Made by a program: the position numbers and the translations under genes
Source of the DNA: Chryseosolibacter sp964493505
Lineage (GTDB): Bacteria > Bacteroidota > Bacteroidia > Cytophagales > Cyclobacteriaceae
Reading direction: 5' to 3'
DNA: 64,000 bases
Assembly: GCA_964493505.1 (NCBI GenBank)
Contig: CAZBNP010000006.1
Coordinates: 62,001-126,000, forward strand
The notes under the pieces: model-generated
The model's input: only the letters and a program-made list of their open reading frames with translations
The model's database searches: none
Told to the model about the DNA's origin: nothing
Shown: piece after piece, positions 16,565-25,618 of the stretch
Position numbering within the stretch: the first letter of the stretch is position 1
Layout: every line of letters begins with the position of its first letter

Positions 16565-18040
16565 ATGAAACCTGCACTGTATCTGATCCTGTTATTTTCC
16601 TCTGCCAACGTCTATTCCCAGAGCGATAAAGATCTTCCTTCAGACTTCCTGTCACCGGAATTTCATCAAGACCGGCGCGCCAGACTGAGGGAGCTTCTAC
16701 CGCCAAATTCGGTAGCAGTATTTTTTGCTAACCCGGTGCGAAACCGATCCAACTCGGTAGATTACAGCTACCATCAGGACCCTGACTTCTATTATTTCAC
16801 GGGCTACCGCGAGCCAAATGCAGTCCTCTTCATTTTCAAAGACAAGCAGACTACTTCCAATGGACAGCAATACGATGATATCATTTTCGTACAGCCGCGC
16901 CACCCGCTGGAAGAACTGTGGAACGGACGCCGGCTTGGCACCGAGGGAGCAAAAAAACAACTCGGACTAGACCAGGTTTTCGCCAATGTCGAATTTCAGG
17001 AATACGACCTCGACTTTACCAAATTCGATGAAATACTGTTCATGGACTTCAACAATGACGTCCGCGACGATGGTACCGATGCCGCCGACCTTTTCGACCT
17101 GATCCAGCAATTCAAAGCGAAGGTCAACTACCCGTCGCCCTATAACACCATCGTTTCCCCGGAACCGGCAAAAAAAAATCTGAATACCCGTGACCTGACG
17201 TCTATCATGAACAAACTACGGGGAATAAAGACGGAGGAGGAACTGACGCTCATCCGCAAGGCCGTGCAGATTTCATGTGCCGGACAGGTTGAGGTAATGA
17301 AGGCTATGAAGCCGGGCATGTCAGAACGCGAAGTTCAGGGTATTCACGAGTTTGTCTACAAAAAGTACCAGGCGGAGGATGTAGGATATGGTTCCATCAT
17401 CGGCGGTGGCCATAATGGCTGTATCCTACACTATACAGAAAACTACAAACCGAGTATCACCTCGCGAGAGCTCGTCCTGATGGATGTAGGGGCCGAGTAC
17501 CGTGGGTACACCGCTGATATAACCCGGACGATTCCCGCAAACGGGAAATTCTCACCCGAACAAAAGCAGCTCTACAACATCGTATTGAAAGCACAGGAAG
17601 CTGCTATGAAGATCTGCAAGCCCGGAACAAAATTTCATGAATTCACGGTCGTTACCACGAAAGTGATAAACCAGGGACTGAAAGAGCTGGGTATAATCGC
17701 GCACGAGAACGCGCCACACAACTACTACCCACATCGATGCTATCATCATATAGGCCTGGATGTTCACGATCGCGGTGAATACGACGTGCTGCAGGAAAAC
17801 ATGGTGATCACTATTGAGCCGGGGATCTATATCCCCGAAAATGCAGACTGCGATAAGCGATGGTGGGGAATCGGAATCAGGATTGAAGACAACTTTCTCA
17901 TTACGAAAGACGGGTACGATCATCTTTCGATATCCGCCCCCCGCACGGTGGACGCTATCGAGGCTATGATGAAACTGCCGAGTCCACTCGACAAGTTTGT
18001 GCTGCCGGAGATCGGTGGTCAACAGCTGGAAGGGCAGTAG
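16565..18040 (+). CDS. secreted aminopeptidase P family peptidase (M24B)
   Basis: This 491-residue exported metallopeptidase removes N-terminal residues preceding proline. A signal peptide (ALYLILLFSSANVYS) is followed by the aminopeptidase-P N-terminal domain (about 22-180, with DYSYHQDPDFYYFTGYREP) and the M24 pita-bread domain. The dimetal ligands are recognisable: the Asp pair in LMDVGAEYRGYTADITRTIP, a His in YHHIGLDVHD, a Glu in ITIEPGIYIP and the final Glu in IGIRIEDNFL. Length fits the 430-500-residue family. It is preceded by the GroES-like pair and followed after about 200 bases by an outer-membrane receptor. Confidence 0.93.
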   Translation: MKPALYLILLFSSANVYSQSDKDLPSDFLSPEFHQDRRARLRELLPPNSVAVFFANPVRNRSNSVDYSYHQDPDFYYFTGYREPNAVLFIFKDKQTTSNGQQYDDIIFVQPRHPLEELWNGRRLGTEGAKKQLGLDQVFANVEFQEYDLDFTKFDEILFMDFNNDVRDDGTDAADLFDLIQQFKAKVNYPSPYNTIVSPEPAKKNLNTRDLTSIMNKLRGIKTEEELTLIRKAVQISCAGQVEVMKAMKPGMSEREVQGIHEFVYKKYQAEDVGYGSIIGGGHNGCILHYTENYKPSITSRELVLMDVGAEYRGYTADITRTIPANGKFSPEQKQLYNIVLKAQEAAMKICKPGTKFHEFTVVTTKVINQGLKELGIIAHENAPHNYYPHRCYHHIGLDVHDRGEYDVLQENMVITIEPGIYIPENADCDKRWWGIGIRIEDNFLITKDGYDHLSISAPRTVDAIEAMMKLPSPLDKFVLPEIGGQQLEGQ

Positions 18041-18244
18041 TCAGTACCGGCAGGCGATGCGCAGAACCGTACAATACAGCTACGCCAACGGTCGCCATAC
18101 GGCAGCAGTGACCTTTTTATCCTGAATATACACCACTCATACAAATTCGGCCAAACTTAAAGATTCCTTCAAAATGTTTCCGGGTATGCTTCAGACGGAA
18201 ATGTGATATTTGCGTTATTAAAAATACGATTCCTCCAAAAACCT

Positions 18245-20644
18245 ATGATGCGTAGTCTTTTCTTTACTCTAACATTTATTGCATTCCAGCTAACAGCCTT
18301 TGGGCAGCGTACCTATATGATCACCGGCGCGGTTATGGATGATCAGAACCTGTCGGTACCGTTTGCAAACGCAGCTTTATACAGCAGTCTTGACTCGACA
18401 TTGGTCGGCGGGTCCGCATCCGACGAAACCGGCGGGTTTGCCATTACCGCAGCACCGGGCAACTACTACCTCAAAGTCACTTTTCTCTCCTATCGGGAGA
18501 CTGTCATACCAAATGTCAATATCACCAACAGCAACCTGGGCCTGGGCAATATTGTGCTGCTGCCTGATTCGCAGGTACTCGATGCCGTGGAGATCGTCGG
18601 CGAGCGGTCGCAAATGGAACTGCAGCTTGACAAACGTGTATTCAATGTAGGAGCCGACCTCACCAGCAGCGGCGGAAACGCCGCAGATGTGCTGAATAAC
18701 GTTCCTTCAGTCAGCGTCGAAGTAGACGGAACCGTGAGCCTGCGGGGGAACCCGAACGTCCGTATTCTGATCAACGGGAAACCCTCCGGCCTTACCTCGC
18801 GCGACCCCGATGCCCTGAGGAATCTCCAGGCGGACCTCGTTGAGAAGGTTGAAATCATCACAAACCCTTCATCGCGATATGAAGCTTCCGGAGAAGTGGG
18901 GATTATCAATATCGTTCTGAAGAAAAACCAGAACAACGGTTTACATGGTACGTTCACGGGTGTTGTTGGTCACCCTGAATACTACGGAGGATCGTACAGT
19001 CTCAACCTCAGGAGGAAGAAATTCAATGTGTTCTCCAGCTACGGCGCCAATTACCGGAAAAGCCCGGGGTACTCGTCCCTTTATCAACGGTTTGACGATG
19101 GGGAAAGGGAAACCTTTCAGGAAGGTGATCGCAGCAGGTCGGAGCTCTCTCACAATCTCATAGGTGGAGTTGACTACTTCATAAATGATAAGAATACCCT
19201 GACCGGCTCTATCATGTATAATTTCGGAGATGGTGTGAATAAGTCCGCCTTGACGTACAATGACTTTCTGAACGGCGCCGCGTCGGGTACGACCGTCAGA
19301 ACCGACCGCGAAGCAGAGGACGAAGAAAACATTGAGCTCGCCCTTAACTACAGGCGGGAGTTCGAACGCAAGGATCAGGTCTTTACGCTGGACTTTCAGT
19401 ACAACAAGTCGTATGACGGAGAGCGGTCCGATCTCACCGAGACCGAAAATGAAGTAACGACGCTCCAGCGTTCGACTAACCTCGCGGAAGATCAGAACTG
19501 GCTGTTCCAGACAGACTACGTGCTTCCTTTCGCGACCGATGGTAAAGCCGAAGCCGGACTGCGAAGCGCGAGCCGGCGGGTAATAAACGAATACGGACTC
19601 GAAGAGTTGGAGGAGGATGATTGGGTTGTCTTCCCGGCGTTCGACAACAACATGATATACACCGAACGTGTTCATGCCGGATATATAATGGCAGGCAATA
19701 AGTTCAACAAGATCTCTATTCAGGCAGGAGTTCGCGGTGAATATTCCGATATCACCACCGAACTGACCAAAACCAACGAGGTCAACCACCGCAAATATTT
19801 TAACCTATTCCCGAGTATCAACCTCGGATACGAAATCACAAAAGACAAGACACTGCAGTTGAGCTATAGCAAACGAATTAATCGCCCGCACTTCCGCTCG
19901 CTGCTGCCTTTCTCCAACTTCAGTGACTCACGAAACTACTTCCAGGGAAATCCAAATCTCAATCCCGAGTACAGCCATTCATTTGAAACCGGATACCTCG
20001 TCAACTGGCCCAGCGGATCAATCTTGTCGAGCGCGTACTACCGCTATCGCATAGGCGACATTCAGCGCGTTGTACAAATCGATAACGACGGAACCACACG
20101 CATGTTTCCCGTCAACGTGGGGACAACAGACGCCTACGGGCTTGAATTCAACCTCTCCTATACGATCGGAAGATGGTGGGATATCAATGCCAACTCAAAC
20201 TTCTATCGTGCTATTACAGAAGGAACGTACGAAGGAGAGGATCTGGGCCGCGACACGTATGCATTTCACGCGCGAACCACATCAAAGATGAGGTTTGGCG
20301 GCGGCTTTGAATTCCAAACCTCCTTCTATTATCGCGGTGGGCAAAAAACGTCACAGGGCCGACAGCTATCTTCGTATTCGCTCGACCTGGCGCTCGCGAA
20401 AGACATCCTAAAGGGGAAAGGTACTGTCTCGGCTACCGTACGTGATCTTCTGAATACGCGAAAGTGGCGAACGATCACTGAGATCGAAGACCAGCAATAC
20501 TACGCGGAATCGGAAAGGCAGTGGGGGCCCCGACAAACACGGGTCACATTCACTTACCGTCTTAATCAAATGAAGAACCGCGAAAAATCCAGAGGCAACC
20601 GCGGTGGCGGAGACAACGGTGGCGAGGGCTTTGAAGAATTTTAA
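18245..20644 (+). CDS. TonB-dependent-receptor-like outer-membrane beta-barrel protein
   Basis: This 799-residue outer-membrane protein has a signal peptide (LFFTLTFIAFQLTAFG), an N-terminal carboxypeptidase-regulatory-like domain (about 25-105, ITGAVMDDQNLSVPFANAAL), a plug domain (DVLNNVPSVSVEVDGTVSLR, ILINGKP, EKVEIITNPSSRYEASGE) and a roughly 560-residue barrel with many aromatic alternating strands. It belongs to the outer-membrane-beta-barrel-family-3 style rather than the SusC type, and no SusD gene lies nearby. The tail is Gly-rich and acidic (GGDNGGEGFEEF). The MM start at 18245 was chosen because a signal peptide begins there; the frame is open to 18203. The transported substrate cannot be inferred. 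Confidence 0.92.
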   Translation: MMRSLFFTLTFIAFQLTAFGQRTYMITGAVMDDQNLSVPFANAALYSSLDSTLVGGSASDETGGFAITAAPGNYYLKVTFLSYRETVIPNVNITNSNLGLGNIVLLPDSQVLDAVEIVGERSQMELQLDKRVFNVGADLTSSGGNAADVLNNVPSVSVEVDGTVSLRGNPNVRILINGKPSGLTSRDPDALRNLQADLVEKVEIITNPSSRYEASGEVGIINIVLKKNQNNGLHGTFTGVVGHPEYYGGSYSLNLRRKKFNVFSSYGANYRKSPGYSSLYQRFDDGERETFQEGDRSRSELSHNLIGGVDYFINDKNTLTGSIMYNFGDGVNKSALTYNDFLNGAASGTTVRTDREAEDEENIELALNYRREFERKDQVFTLDFQYNKSYDGERSDLTETENEVTTLQRSTNLAEDQNWLFQTDYVLPFATDGKAEAGLRSASRRVINEYGLEELEEDDWVVFPAFDNNMIYTERVHAGYIMAGNKFNKISIQAGVRGEYSDITTELTKTNEVNHRKYFNLFPSINLGYEITKDKTLQLSYSKRINRPHFRSLLPFSNFSDSRNYFQGNPNLNPEYSHSFETGYLVNWPSGSILSSAYYRYRIGDIQRVVQIDNDGTTRMFPVNVGTTDAYGLEFNLSYTIGRWWDINANSNFYRAITEGTYEGEDLGRDTYAFHARTTSKMRFGGGFEFQTSFYYRGGQKTSQGRQLSSYSLDLALAKDILKGKGTVSATVRDLLNTRKWRTITEIEDQQYYAESERQWGPRQTRVTFTYRLNQMKNREKSRGNRGGGDNGGEGFEEF

Positions 20645-20669
20645 GACGAAGGAAACCGCCAGATCCGAT

Positions 20670-21494
20670 CTACTTTGCCAGCAATAATGACACCATAACG
20701 GGAAGGTGATCGGAGGGATAATATACGCCGTCATTATCGGTAATTACCTGATAATTTTCGGCGTTCCATTCAACGGTATGGAAGATGTAATCGATGCCGT
20801 TGCAGTGACGCGCGTCCACGGCAAAGCCACAGAAGGTTCCGGTAGCGGCCGTCGCCCCCGGATCGACGAGGCGAAATCCATCGGGATCCATGATCAGCTC
20901 GTAGGGAGGAGCCTCCCTTGTAAAATTGAAATCACCGGTGATTACCACGGGGAGACCGTCACTCAGTGCATCTGCACGTTCTTTAATGAGCGCCGCACTC
21001 TGCTTCCTTGACTCCTTGCCGATGTGATCAAGGTGAGTGTTCATTACGAGAAACTTCTCACCACTCGATTTGTCTGCCAGCCTGCCCCACGTCGCCACGC
21101 GGGTAAGAGAAGCATCCCAGTCCTTACTGCCGGGAACCTCAGGAGTCTTGGAAAGCCAGAAAGTGCTCTGATCCAGTACAGTGAAACGACTGCGGCGAAC
21201 AAAGATCGCTGAGTGCTCACCCTTTTGCTTTCCATCGTCACGGCCAACTCCGAAGTAAACATAGTCTTTGAAGTTACTGGCAATGTCCTGCACCTGGTTA
21301 TACACGGCTTCCTGCACGCAAAAAATGTCAGGATCGTATTTTCTGAGCAATGAGAATACTTTCTCTTTCCTATTGTCCCACCGGTTTACGCCATCCCGCT
21401 GTGTGTCGTAGCGAATATTGTAGGTCATCACCTTGACTGGCTGGGCCAGCAGCGACGAAGTCGTACAGACCAGAAGGAACGCGAGTGCACGCAT
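20670..21494 (-). CDS. secreted endonuclease/exonuclease/phosphatase family protein
   Basis: This 274-residue exported hydrolase has the EEP (DNase I / exonuclease III / inositol phosphatase) fold. After a signal peptide (ALAFLLVCTTSSLLA) come VMTYNIRYDTQRDGVNRW, the metal-binding Glu in IFCVQEAVYNQ, NTHLDHIGKESRKQSA, the TGDFNFT motif and the terminal Asp-His pair in YYPSDHLPVMVSL. The family ranges from nucleases to sphingomyelinases and phosphodiesterases; the substrate is unknown. It follows the Nfu gene by 12 bases and is probably co-transcribed with it. It ends 25 bases from the convergent receptor gene. Confidence 0.9.
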   Translation of the reverse strand: MRALAFLLVCTTSSLLAQPVKVMTYNIRYDTQRDGVNRWDNRKEKVFSLLRKYDPDIFCVQEAVYNQVQDIASNFKDYVYFGVGRDDGKQKGEHSAIFVRRSRFTVLDQSTFWLSKTPEVPGSKDWDASLTRVATWGRLADKSSGEKFLVMNTHLDHIGKESRKQSAALIKERADALSDGLPVVITGDFNFTREAPPYELIMDPDGFRLVDPGATAATGTFCGFAVDARHCNGIDYIFHTVEWNAENYQVITDNDGVYYPSDHLPVMVSLLLAK

Positions 21495-21506
21495 TGTCTT
21501 AGCAGA

Positions 21507-22091
21507 TTATGCCATAGCCTCAACAGCTTGAACCTCGTCGGGCATCATTCGCTTGAAGAGATTCTCAATACCGGCTTTCAGCGTTATCATAGACGAGGGA
21601 CACCCACTGCATGAACCCTGAAGGCGGACCTTCAGTATTCCTTCGGTGAACGAATGAAATGTGATCGCTCCTCCGTCCTGCTCAACAGCGGGGCGGATGT
21701 ATTCGTCCAGGATAGTCTTAATCTTCTTGACGGCTTCCGTGTCGCTCTCTTCCGCAGAAGCGTCACCCGCCTCCTCTCCTACTTCGATGATAAACCGACC
21801 AGATTCAAGGAAATTCTTGATATGGTCTTTTAGGATACCCTGTACTTCAAGCCACTCAATGTCTCCTTTCTTAGTGACCGTGACAAAGTTGCTCATATAG
21901 AACACCCTGTCTACGAACGGGTACGCAAACAACTCTTTCGCGAGCGGAGCGTTTCCGGTGGCTTCGATATCAGGGAAATCGAAACTCATCCCCTCCGGGA
22001 CCAGCATTTCGTTGACCACAAATTTCAGTGAATTCGGATTGGGATTCGACTCCAGATAGATATGGATATTCTTCGGAACAGCCTGTAACAT
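21507..22091 (-). CDS. Nfu-type iron-sulfur cluster scaffold/carrier
   Basis: This 194-residue cytoplasmic protein has an N-terminal Nfu domain (IYLESNPNPNSLKFVVNEML, then DRVFYMSNFVTVTK) and a C-terminal NifU domain whose LQGSCSGCPSSMITL carries the CxxC cluster ligands. The pair of domains is that of Nfu carriers, which hold a 4Fe-4S cluster across a dimer and pass it to client enzymes. The start has a good ribosome-binding site (AAGGAAAAT before ATG). A TATTTTTG element lies 21 bases upstream. Client enzymes with clusters in this window include QueG, and a cysteine desulfurase is encoded at 44.8 kb. Confidence 0.93.
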   Translation of the reverse strand: MLQAVPKNIHIYLESNPNPNSLKFVVNEMLVPEGMSFDFPDIEATGNAPLAKELFAYPFVDRVFYMSNFVTVTKKGDIEWLEVQGILKDHIKNFLESGRFIIEVGEEAGDASAEESDTEAVKKIKTILDEYIRPAVEQDGGAITFHSFTEGILKVRLQGSCSGCPSSMITLKAGIENLFKRMMPDEVQAVEAMA

Positions 22092-22112
22092 ATTTTCCTT
22101 TTAGTGCTTAAA

Positions 22113-22120
22113 CAAAAATA
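22113..22120 (-). promoter_or_regulatory. -7 promoter element of the nfu operon
   Basis: The minus strand reads TATTTTTG, an exact TAnnTTTG match, ending 21 bases before the ATG at 22091. Confidence 0.5.
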
Positions 22121-22323
22121 GGCATTTTAAGTTCGGAGGTCCACCCACAGCCGCTCTTTTTCAGAGTGCGCTAATCAAAATCGCAACTTTCCTATATTCA
22201 CGCCCTAAATTCGTTTCCATCACCCCACTGAAACACACAGCTGGTGCCCAAAAAAGGCGTTATCCGCATATTTCTGGTCCTGTTCCTGATTCCTCAGCCG
22301 TCTTTTCAAACCTCTGATATCGA

Positions 22324-23400
22324 CTACGGTAGTCGTGACGTTCTCGCCTGAAGGAGAAAATCTGCGATCACGAGCGCGGCCATGGACTCAACGATAGGTA
22401 CAGCGCGCGGCACTACACAGGGGTCGTGCCGACCCTTACCGGACACCGTCACTGCGTTACCCTCAAGGTCTATACTCTCCTGATCCTGCATGATCGTCGC
22501 AACCGGCTTGAAGCCAACGTTGAAATAGACCGGTTCGCCGTTTGATATGCCTCCCTGGATACCCCCGCTGAAGTTGGTTTTGGTTCTTACCCGGTCACCC
22601 TCTTTGTAAAATGAATCGTTATGTTGCGACCCGCGCATTTTGATACCTTCAAACCCACTGCCATATTCAAACCCCTTCACCGCATTGATACTCAGCATAG
22701 CCTTTCCAAGTTCGGCGTGCAGCTTGTCAAATACAGGCTCGCCCAGGCCCGGAGGCACATCCGTGACAACACACGTTACGACTCCTCCGATCGTATCGCG
22801 GTCGAGCCGTACCTGATCGATGAGTGCGATCATCTTCTCAGCCGTAGCTGCGTCAGGGCAACGCACGATATTATCTTCCGTCCGGGACAGATCGAGTTTC
22901 TGGAAATGCGGTGCCTGCACATCTCCCACCTGCGACACATAGGCATTAATCGAAATACCACTCTTGCGAAGCAATAGTTTTGCGATAGCTCCCGCGGCTA
23001 CACGTGCTGCGGTTTCCCGTGCCGAACTACGTCCGCCGCCGCGATAGTCGCGAACGCCGTACTTAGCTTCGTAGGTATAATCTGCATGTGACGGCCGGAA
23101 GCTTGAAGCGATGTGGCTGTAGTCTTTGCTGCGCTGATCCTGGTTCTCAATCAAAATCGAAATAGGCGTACCCGTGCTGACGCCTTCGAAGACACCACTA
23201 AGTATCTTCATCGTATCTTCCTCTTTCCGCTGTGTCGTAATGCGGGATTGGCCCGGTTTCCGGCGCGCCAACTCGGCTTGAATGAAGGCCTCGTCAATTT
23301 CGAGGCCCGCGGGGCATCCATCGATAGTAACACCTATGGCCGGGCCGTGCGACTCGCCAAACGTCGTGATGCGAAAAATTTTTCCGTAAGAATTCCCCAT
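22324..23400 (-). CDS. aroC: chorismate synthase
   Basis: AroC removes phosphate from 5-enolpyruvylshikimate-3-phosphate to give chorismate, the last step of the shikimate pathway, using reduced FMN. The 358-residue protein has the family signatures GESHGPAIGVTIDGCPAGL near the N-terminus, RPSHADYTYEAKYGVRDYRG in the middle with GGRSSARETAARVAAGA, and RGSQHND toward the end. Length is normal. It follows batD on the same strand by 36 bases, and no TAnnTTTG element precedes it, so it may be read from the batD promoter. The 3' end overlaps a short plus-strand frame that I do not treat as a gene. Confidence 0.97.
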   Translation of the reverse strand: MGNSYGKIFRITTFGESHGPAIGVTIDGCPAGLEIDEAFIQAELARRKPGQSRITTQRKEEDTMKILSGVFEGVSTGTPISILIENQDQRSKDYSHIASSFRPSHADYTYEAKYGVRDYRGGGRSSARETAARVAAGAIAKLLLRKSGISINAYVSQVGDVQAPHFQKLDLSRTEDNIVRCPDAATAEKMIALIDQVRLDRDTIGGVVTCVVTDVPPGLGEPVFDKLHAELGKAMLSINAVKGFEYGSGFEGIKMRGSQHNDSFYKEGDRVRTKTNFSGGIQGGISNGEPVYFNVGFKPVATIMQDQESIDLEGNAVTVSGKGRHDPCVVPRAVPIVESMAALVIADFLLQARTSRLP

Positions 23401-23436
23401 GAACCGGTGACTGTAAATTTCGAAGGGCCAAATTAA

Positions 23437-24864
23437 CTATTTCCTGAATACCAGATATGCCGCCGAAGCCAGAACAACCAAAATAAAGATACTAAATACC
23501 GTCTCCTGCCAGTTGCTCTCGTGCATCATCGCCAGTGAGTTGTCCGCAGCCTGAATTTTATCATAGAAACTACCATCGTCGTTAGCTTCGATAACCTCGT
23601 TCTTCCTGCTCTCGCCTGTGACATAAAGCATGAGTTTCGACTGAAGGGTATCGTATCTTTCGCTTTCAGGGTTGAAGAAAACCCACTGAAAATAATCCTT
23701 CAGATCATAGCGGCCCGGCTCTTTCGGAATCATGTAGTAGTCGAACGACTTGGTACCGGTAACCCTTCCGTTCTCCCGCTTTATGTTTGTGCGAATATTC
23801 GGGTCGTAGAATTCAAAATTCGCGTCGTCACGGACATCGGGTTTTTGAATAGCTGAAATATTCCCCTCGCCGAAGATGTTGAAGCCGTATGAAACGCTCT
23901 TACCGGTTGTGACATCGGTTGAAGGCATCATCTCAGACAATTTATAGTTACCGACTGCGACTACATCGCGTAGCGGATGGGGAGGTAGCTGTCGTACCCG
24001 CACCGTTTTGGATTTGCTGTGGAATGTCTTGAAGCCCTCTTTTCGATTTTGTCCGAAGAAGGAAGGATTCTTCGCAACTTTGTATTTGATCATCTCCAGC
24101 GACACGCTTGGAAACACAATGGGTTCCGTATTTAGCGGATAATAGGTTGCCTGGTAAATCTTATAGCGTGTGTAATCTTTATTACCGATCACAACCGCTT
24201 CCCCCTGAATATTCTCAATGTTAAAATTCTCCTCCCAGCAGTTGTTGGGTTTTATCTTCTTGAGGATTTCCGATAACTGTCGTCCCAGCTCATAGAATTG
24301 TAACGGAGCCCGGTTGCCTTCCGCTACAAAGAACGCAAGTGTCGCATTGAAACCTTCGCCTGTATACACCTCATCCTTACTGGTAGACAGCGCCAGAAAT
24401 GCGTCGGCGTTCACATCGACGAACTCAGTCTCGCCGCGTCCGAAAAAATCGTCTCGGCCACGATCAAAAAAACTGCGGAAAGGGTCCGACTGTTGTTGAG
24501 CCGGAGGACCAACCTTGACGCGCTTCCCATCCACGTGAATAGACTGATCGTTCACTTTCATCGTGAAGGAGGGAATAGCATAGGTTCCCTGGCTCATAGG
24601 GAGGTATGACATGATAATACTTTGCGAAGACGACATCTGGCCGTTGATAAAATTCTGAGTCGACTGCGTGGACGTTCCGCGTTTGCGAAATCCCTCGATC
24701 TCGGGGAAATTATCATACGACCGCAAACGATCATCCTGAACGGTGACGGTAATGGTCCATACCTGGTTCTCTCCTATTTCATCGGGCCCGAGAGTGATTT
24801 GCACCTTTTGAGCCTGTGCTGTAATAAAAACCAGAGAAAACGCTGCTAAAGTGAGTAAACGCAT
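23437..24864 (-). CDS. batD: BatD-family (oxygen tolerance) membrane protein
   Basis: This 475-residue protein has a signal peptide (LLTLAAFSLVFITAQA), a large extracytoplasmic beta-sandwich region and one C-terminal membrane helix (SIFILVVLASAAYLVF). The order PDEIGENQVWTITVTVQD, FINGQMSSSQSIIMSYLPMS, GTYAIPSFTMKV and the DPFRSFFDRGRDDFFG linker matches BatD of the Bacteroides aerotolerance operon. No batA, batB, batC or batE gene is adjacent, so this is a stand-alone copy. BatD proteins are thought to act with MoxR ATPases and VWA proteins in envelope stress. A TAGTTTTG element lies 28 bases upstream. aroC follows by 36 bases. Confidence 0.88.
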   Translation of the reverse strand: MRLLTLAAFSLVFITAQAQKVQITLGPDEIGENQVWTITVTVQDDRLRSYDNFPEIEGFRKRGTSTQSTQNFINGQMSSSQSIIMSYLPMSQGTYAIPSFTMKVNDQSIHVDGKRVKVGPPAQQQSDPFRSFFDRGRDDFFGRGETEFVDVNADAFLALSTSKDEVYTGEGFNATLAFFVAEGNRAPLQFYELGRQLSEILKKIKPNNCWEENFNIENIQGEAVVIGNKDYTRYKIYQATYYPLNTEPIVFPSVSLEMIKYKVAKNPSFFGQNRKEGFKTFHSKSKTVRVRQLPPHPLRDVVAVGNYKLSEMMPSTDVTTGKSVSYGFNIFGEGNISAIQKPDVRDDANFEFYDPNIRTNIKRENGRVTGTKSFDYYMIPKEPGRYDLKDYFQWVFFNPESERYDTLQSKLMLYVTGESRKNEVIEANDDGSFYDKIQAADNSLAMMHESNWQETVFSIFILVVLASAAYLVFRK

Positions 24865-24892
24865 GTGCGATTATGAATTAAAACTTCAGATA

Positions 24893-24900
24893 CAAAACTA
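24893..24900 (-). promoter_or_regulatory. -7 promoter element of batD
   Basis: The minus strand reads TAGTTTTG, an exact TAnnTTTG match, ending 28 bases before the ATG at 24864. Confidence 0.5.
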
Positions 24901-25060
24901 AGTTCCGGGAACAAAAATTGCCGAAAAAAGCGAAATTTTACCTTAAAACGACTCGCCAATCTCAAAAAAGAGATCAGGAAAACATTTTTAGGTTTTTTCT
25001 TCACCTTGTTGCCGGGAAATTATAAATTCATTCATCAATTAAAACACTCAAATCTTTGCC

Positions 25061-25246
25061 ATGTTGAACTATGTCAAAACTGTGCTCACCAAAGTGAGTT
25101 TTGACGCTCGCTTATTCGAAAAGGAGCTCCGAAAAGCCATCAAGCTATTGTTGGCAGATGACCTTAAAGACCTCAAACACTGGTGTTACACCCGGTTTGG
25201 GAATCAGCACGAAGCAATCCTCAACAGGTGTTTCGTAGTATCGTGA
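25061..25246 (+). CDS. 61-residue orphan protein with its own terminator
   Basis: I do not recognise this protein. It starts with an ATG at 25061, preceded closely by AATCTTTG, one mismatch from the -7 consensus. It is basic and helical (VSFDARLFEKELRKAIKLLL, DDLKDLKHWCYTRFG), with two cysteines and no signal peptide or membrane span. It stands alone between batD (divergent) and the DUF2752 gene and is followed by a perfect intrinsic terminator at 25283-25318, so it is probably a single-gene transcript. A coding role is likely from its composition, but a short RNA function is possible. Confidence 0.55.
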   Translation: MLNYVKTVLTKVSFDARLFEKELRKAIKLLLADDLKDLKHWCYTRFGNQHEAILNRCFVVS

Positions 25247-25282
25247 TTTGGTGGAGAACAAAAATCATCGATTTATGAGCCC

Positions 25283-25318
25283 AAAGGGACAAGGATTATC
25301 CTTGTCCCTTTGTTTTTT
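25283..25318 (+). terminator. intrinsic terminator with perfect 14-bp stem
   Basis: AAAGGGACAAGGAT at 25283-25296 pairs without mismatch to ATCCTTGTCCCTTT at 25298-25311 around a one-base centre, so the folded loop will open a few pairs. G and six T residues follow at 25313-25318. It ends the transcript of the small orphan gene at 25061-25246. Confidence 0.9.
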
Positions 25319-25330
25319 CTATCTTTAACT

Positions 25331-25618
25331 GTGGTCAAACGTCTTCCGATTGAGGCTATTGTCTGGTCAACCGGCCTTTTGATGCTCGGCATCATGGGCA
25401 CCGGAAGTACCGGCTTTTCAATTTGTCCGTTGGCGAATACCGGTCTCGCGTTTTGCCCGGGGTGTGGACTGGGGGAGTCAGTCGCACTCTTCTTTCGCGG
25501 TCGCATCGCCGATTCACTGGCAGCGCATCCGCTCGGTATTCCCGCGATCCTCATTTTGTCACACCGAATACTAAAACTTACGAAACAATACTCACAAACT
25601 TATGGCAAGAGTTATTGA
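25331..25618 (+). CDS. DUF2752 membrane protein
   Basis: This 95-residue protein has two hydrophobic helices flanking the DUF2752 signature CPGCGLGES, here in ANTGLAFCPGCGLGESVALF. A second membrane helix (LGIPAILILSHRILKL) follows. The biochemical role of the family is unknown; the paired Cys residues suggest metal or redox chemistry. I use the GTG at 25331 as start because the frame upstream runs into the terminator at 25283-25318; a TTG at 25310 would lie inside its stem. TATCTTTA at 25320-25327 is one base from the -7 consensus. The 3' end overlaps the TM2 gene by 17 bases, so the two proteins are probably co-translated. Confidence 0.75.
   Translation: MVKRLPIEAIVWSTGLLMLGIMGTGSTGFSICPLANTGLAFCPGCGLGESVALFFRGRIADSLAAHPLGIPAILILSHRILKLTKQYSQTYGKSY

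Noticed and set aside
16468..16626. Short frame after the 67-residue gene
   Set aside because: It reads across the start of the aminopeptidase gene in another frame and loses any pattern there; no independent support.
23437..24864. Full Bacteroides aerotolerance operon
   Set aside because: The neighbours are aroC and a small orphan gene; no batA, batB, batC or moxR gene is present.
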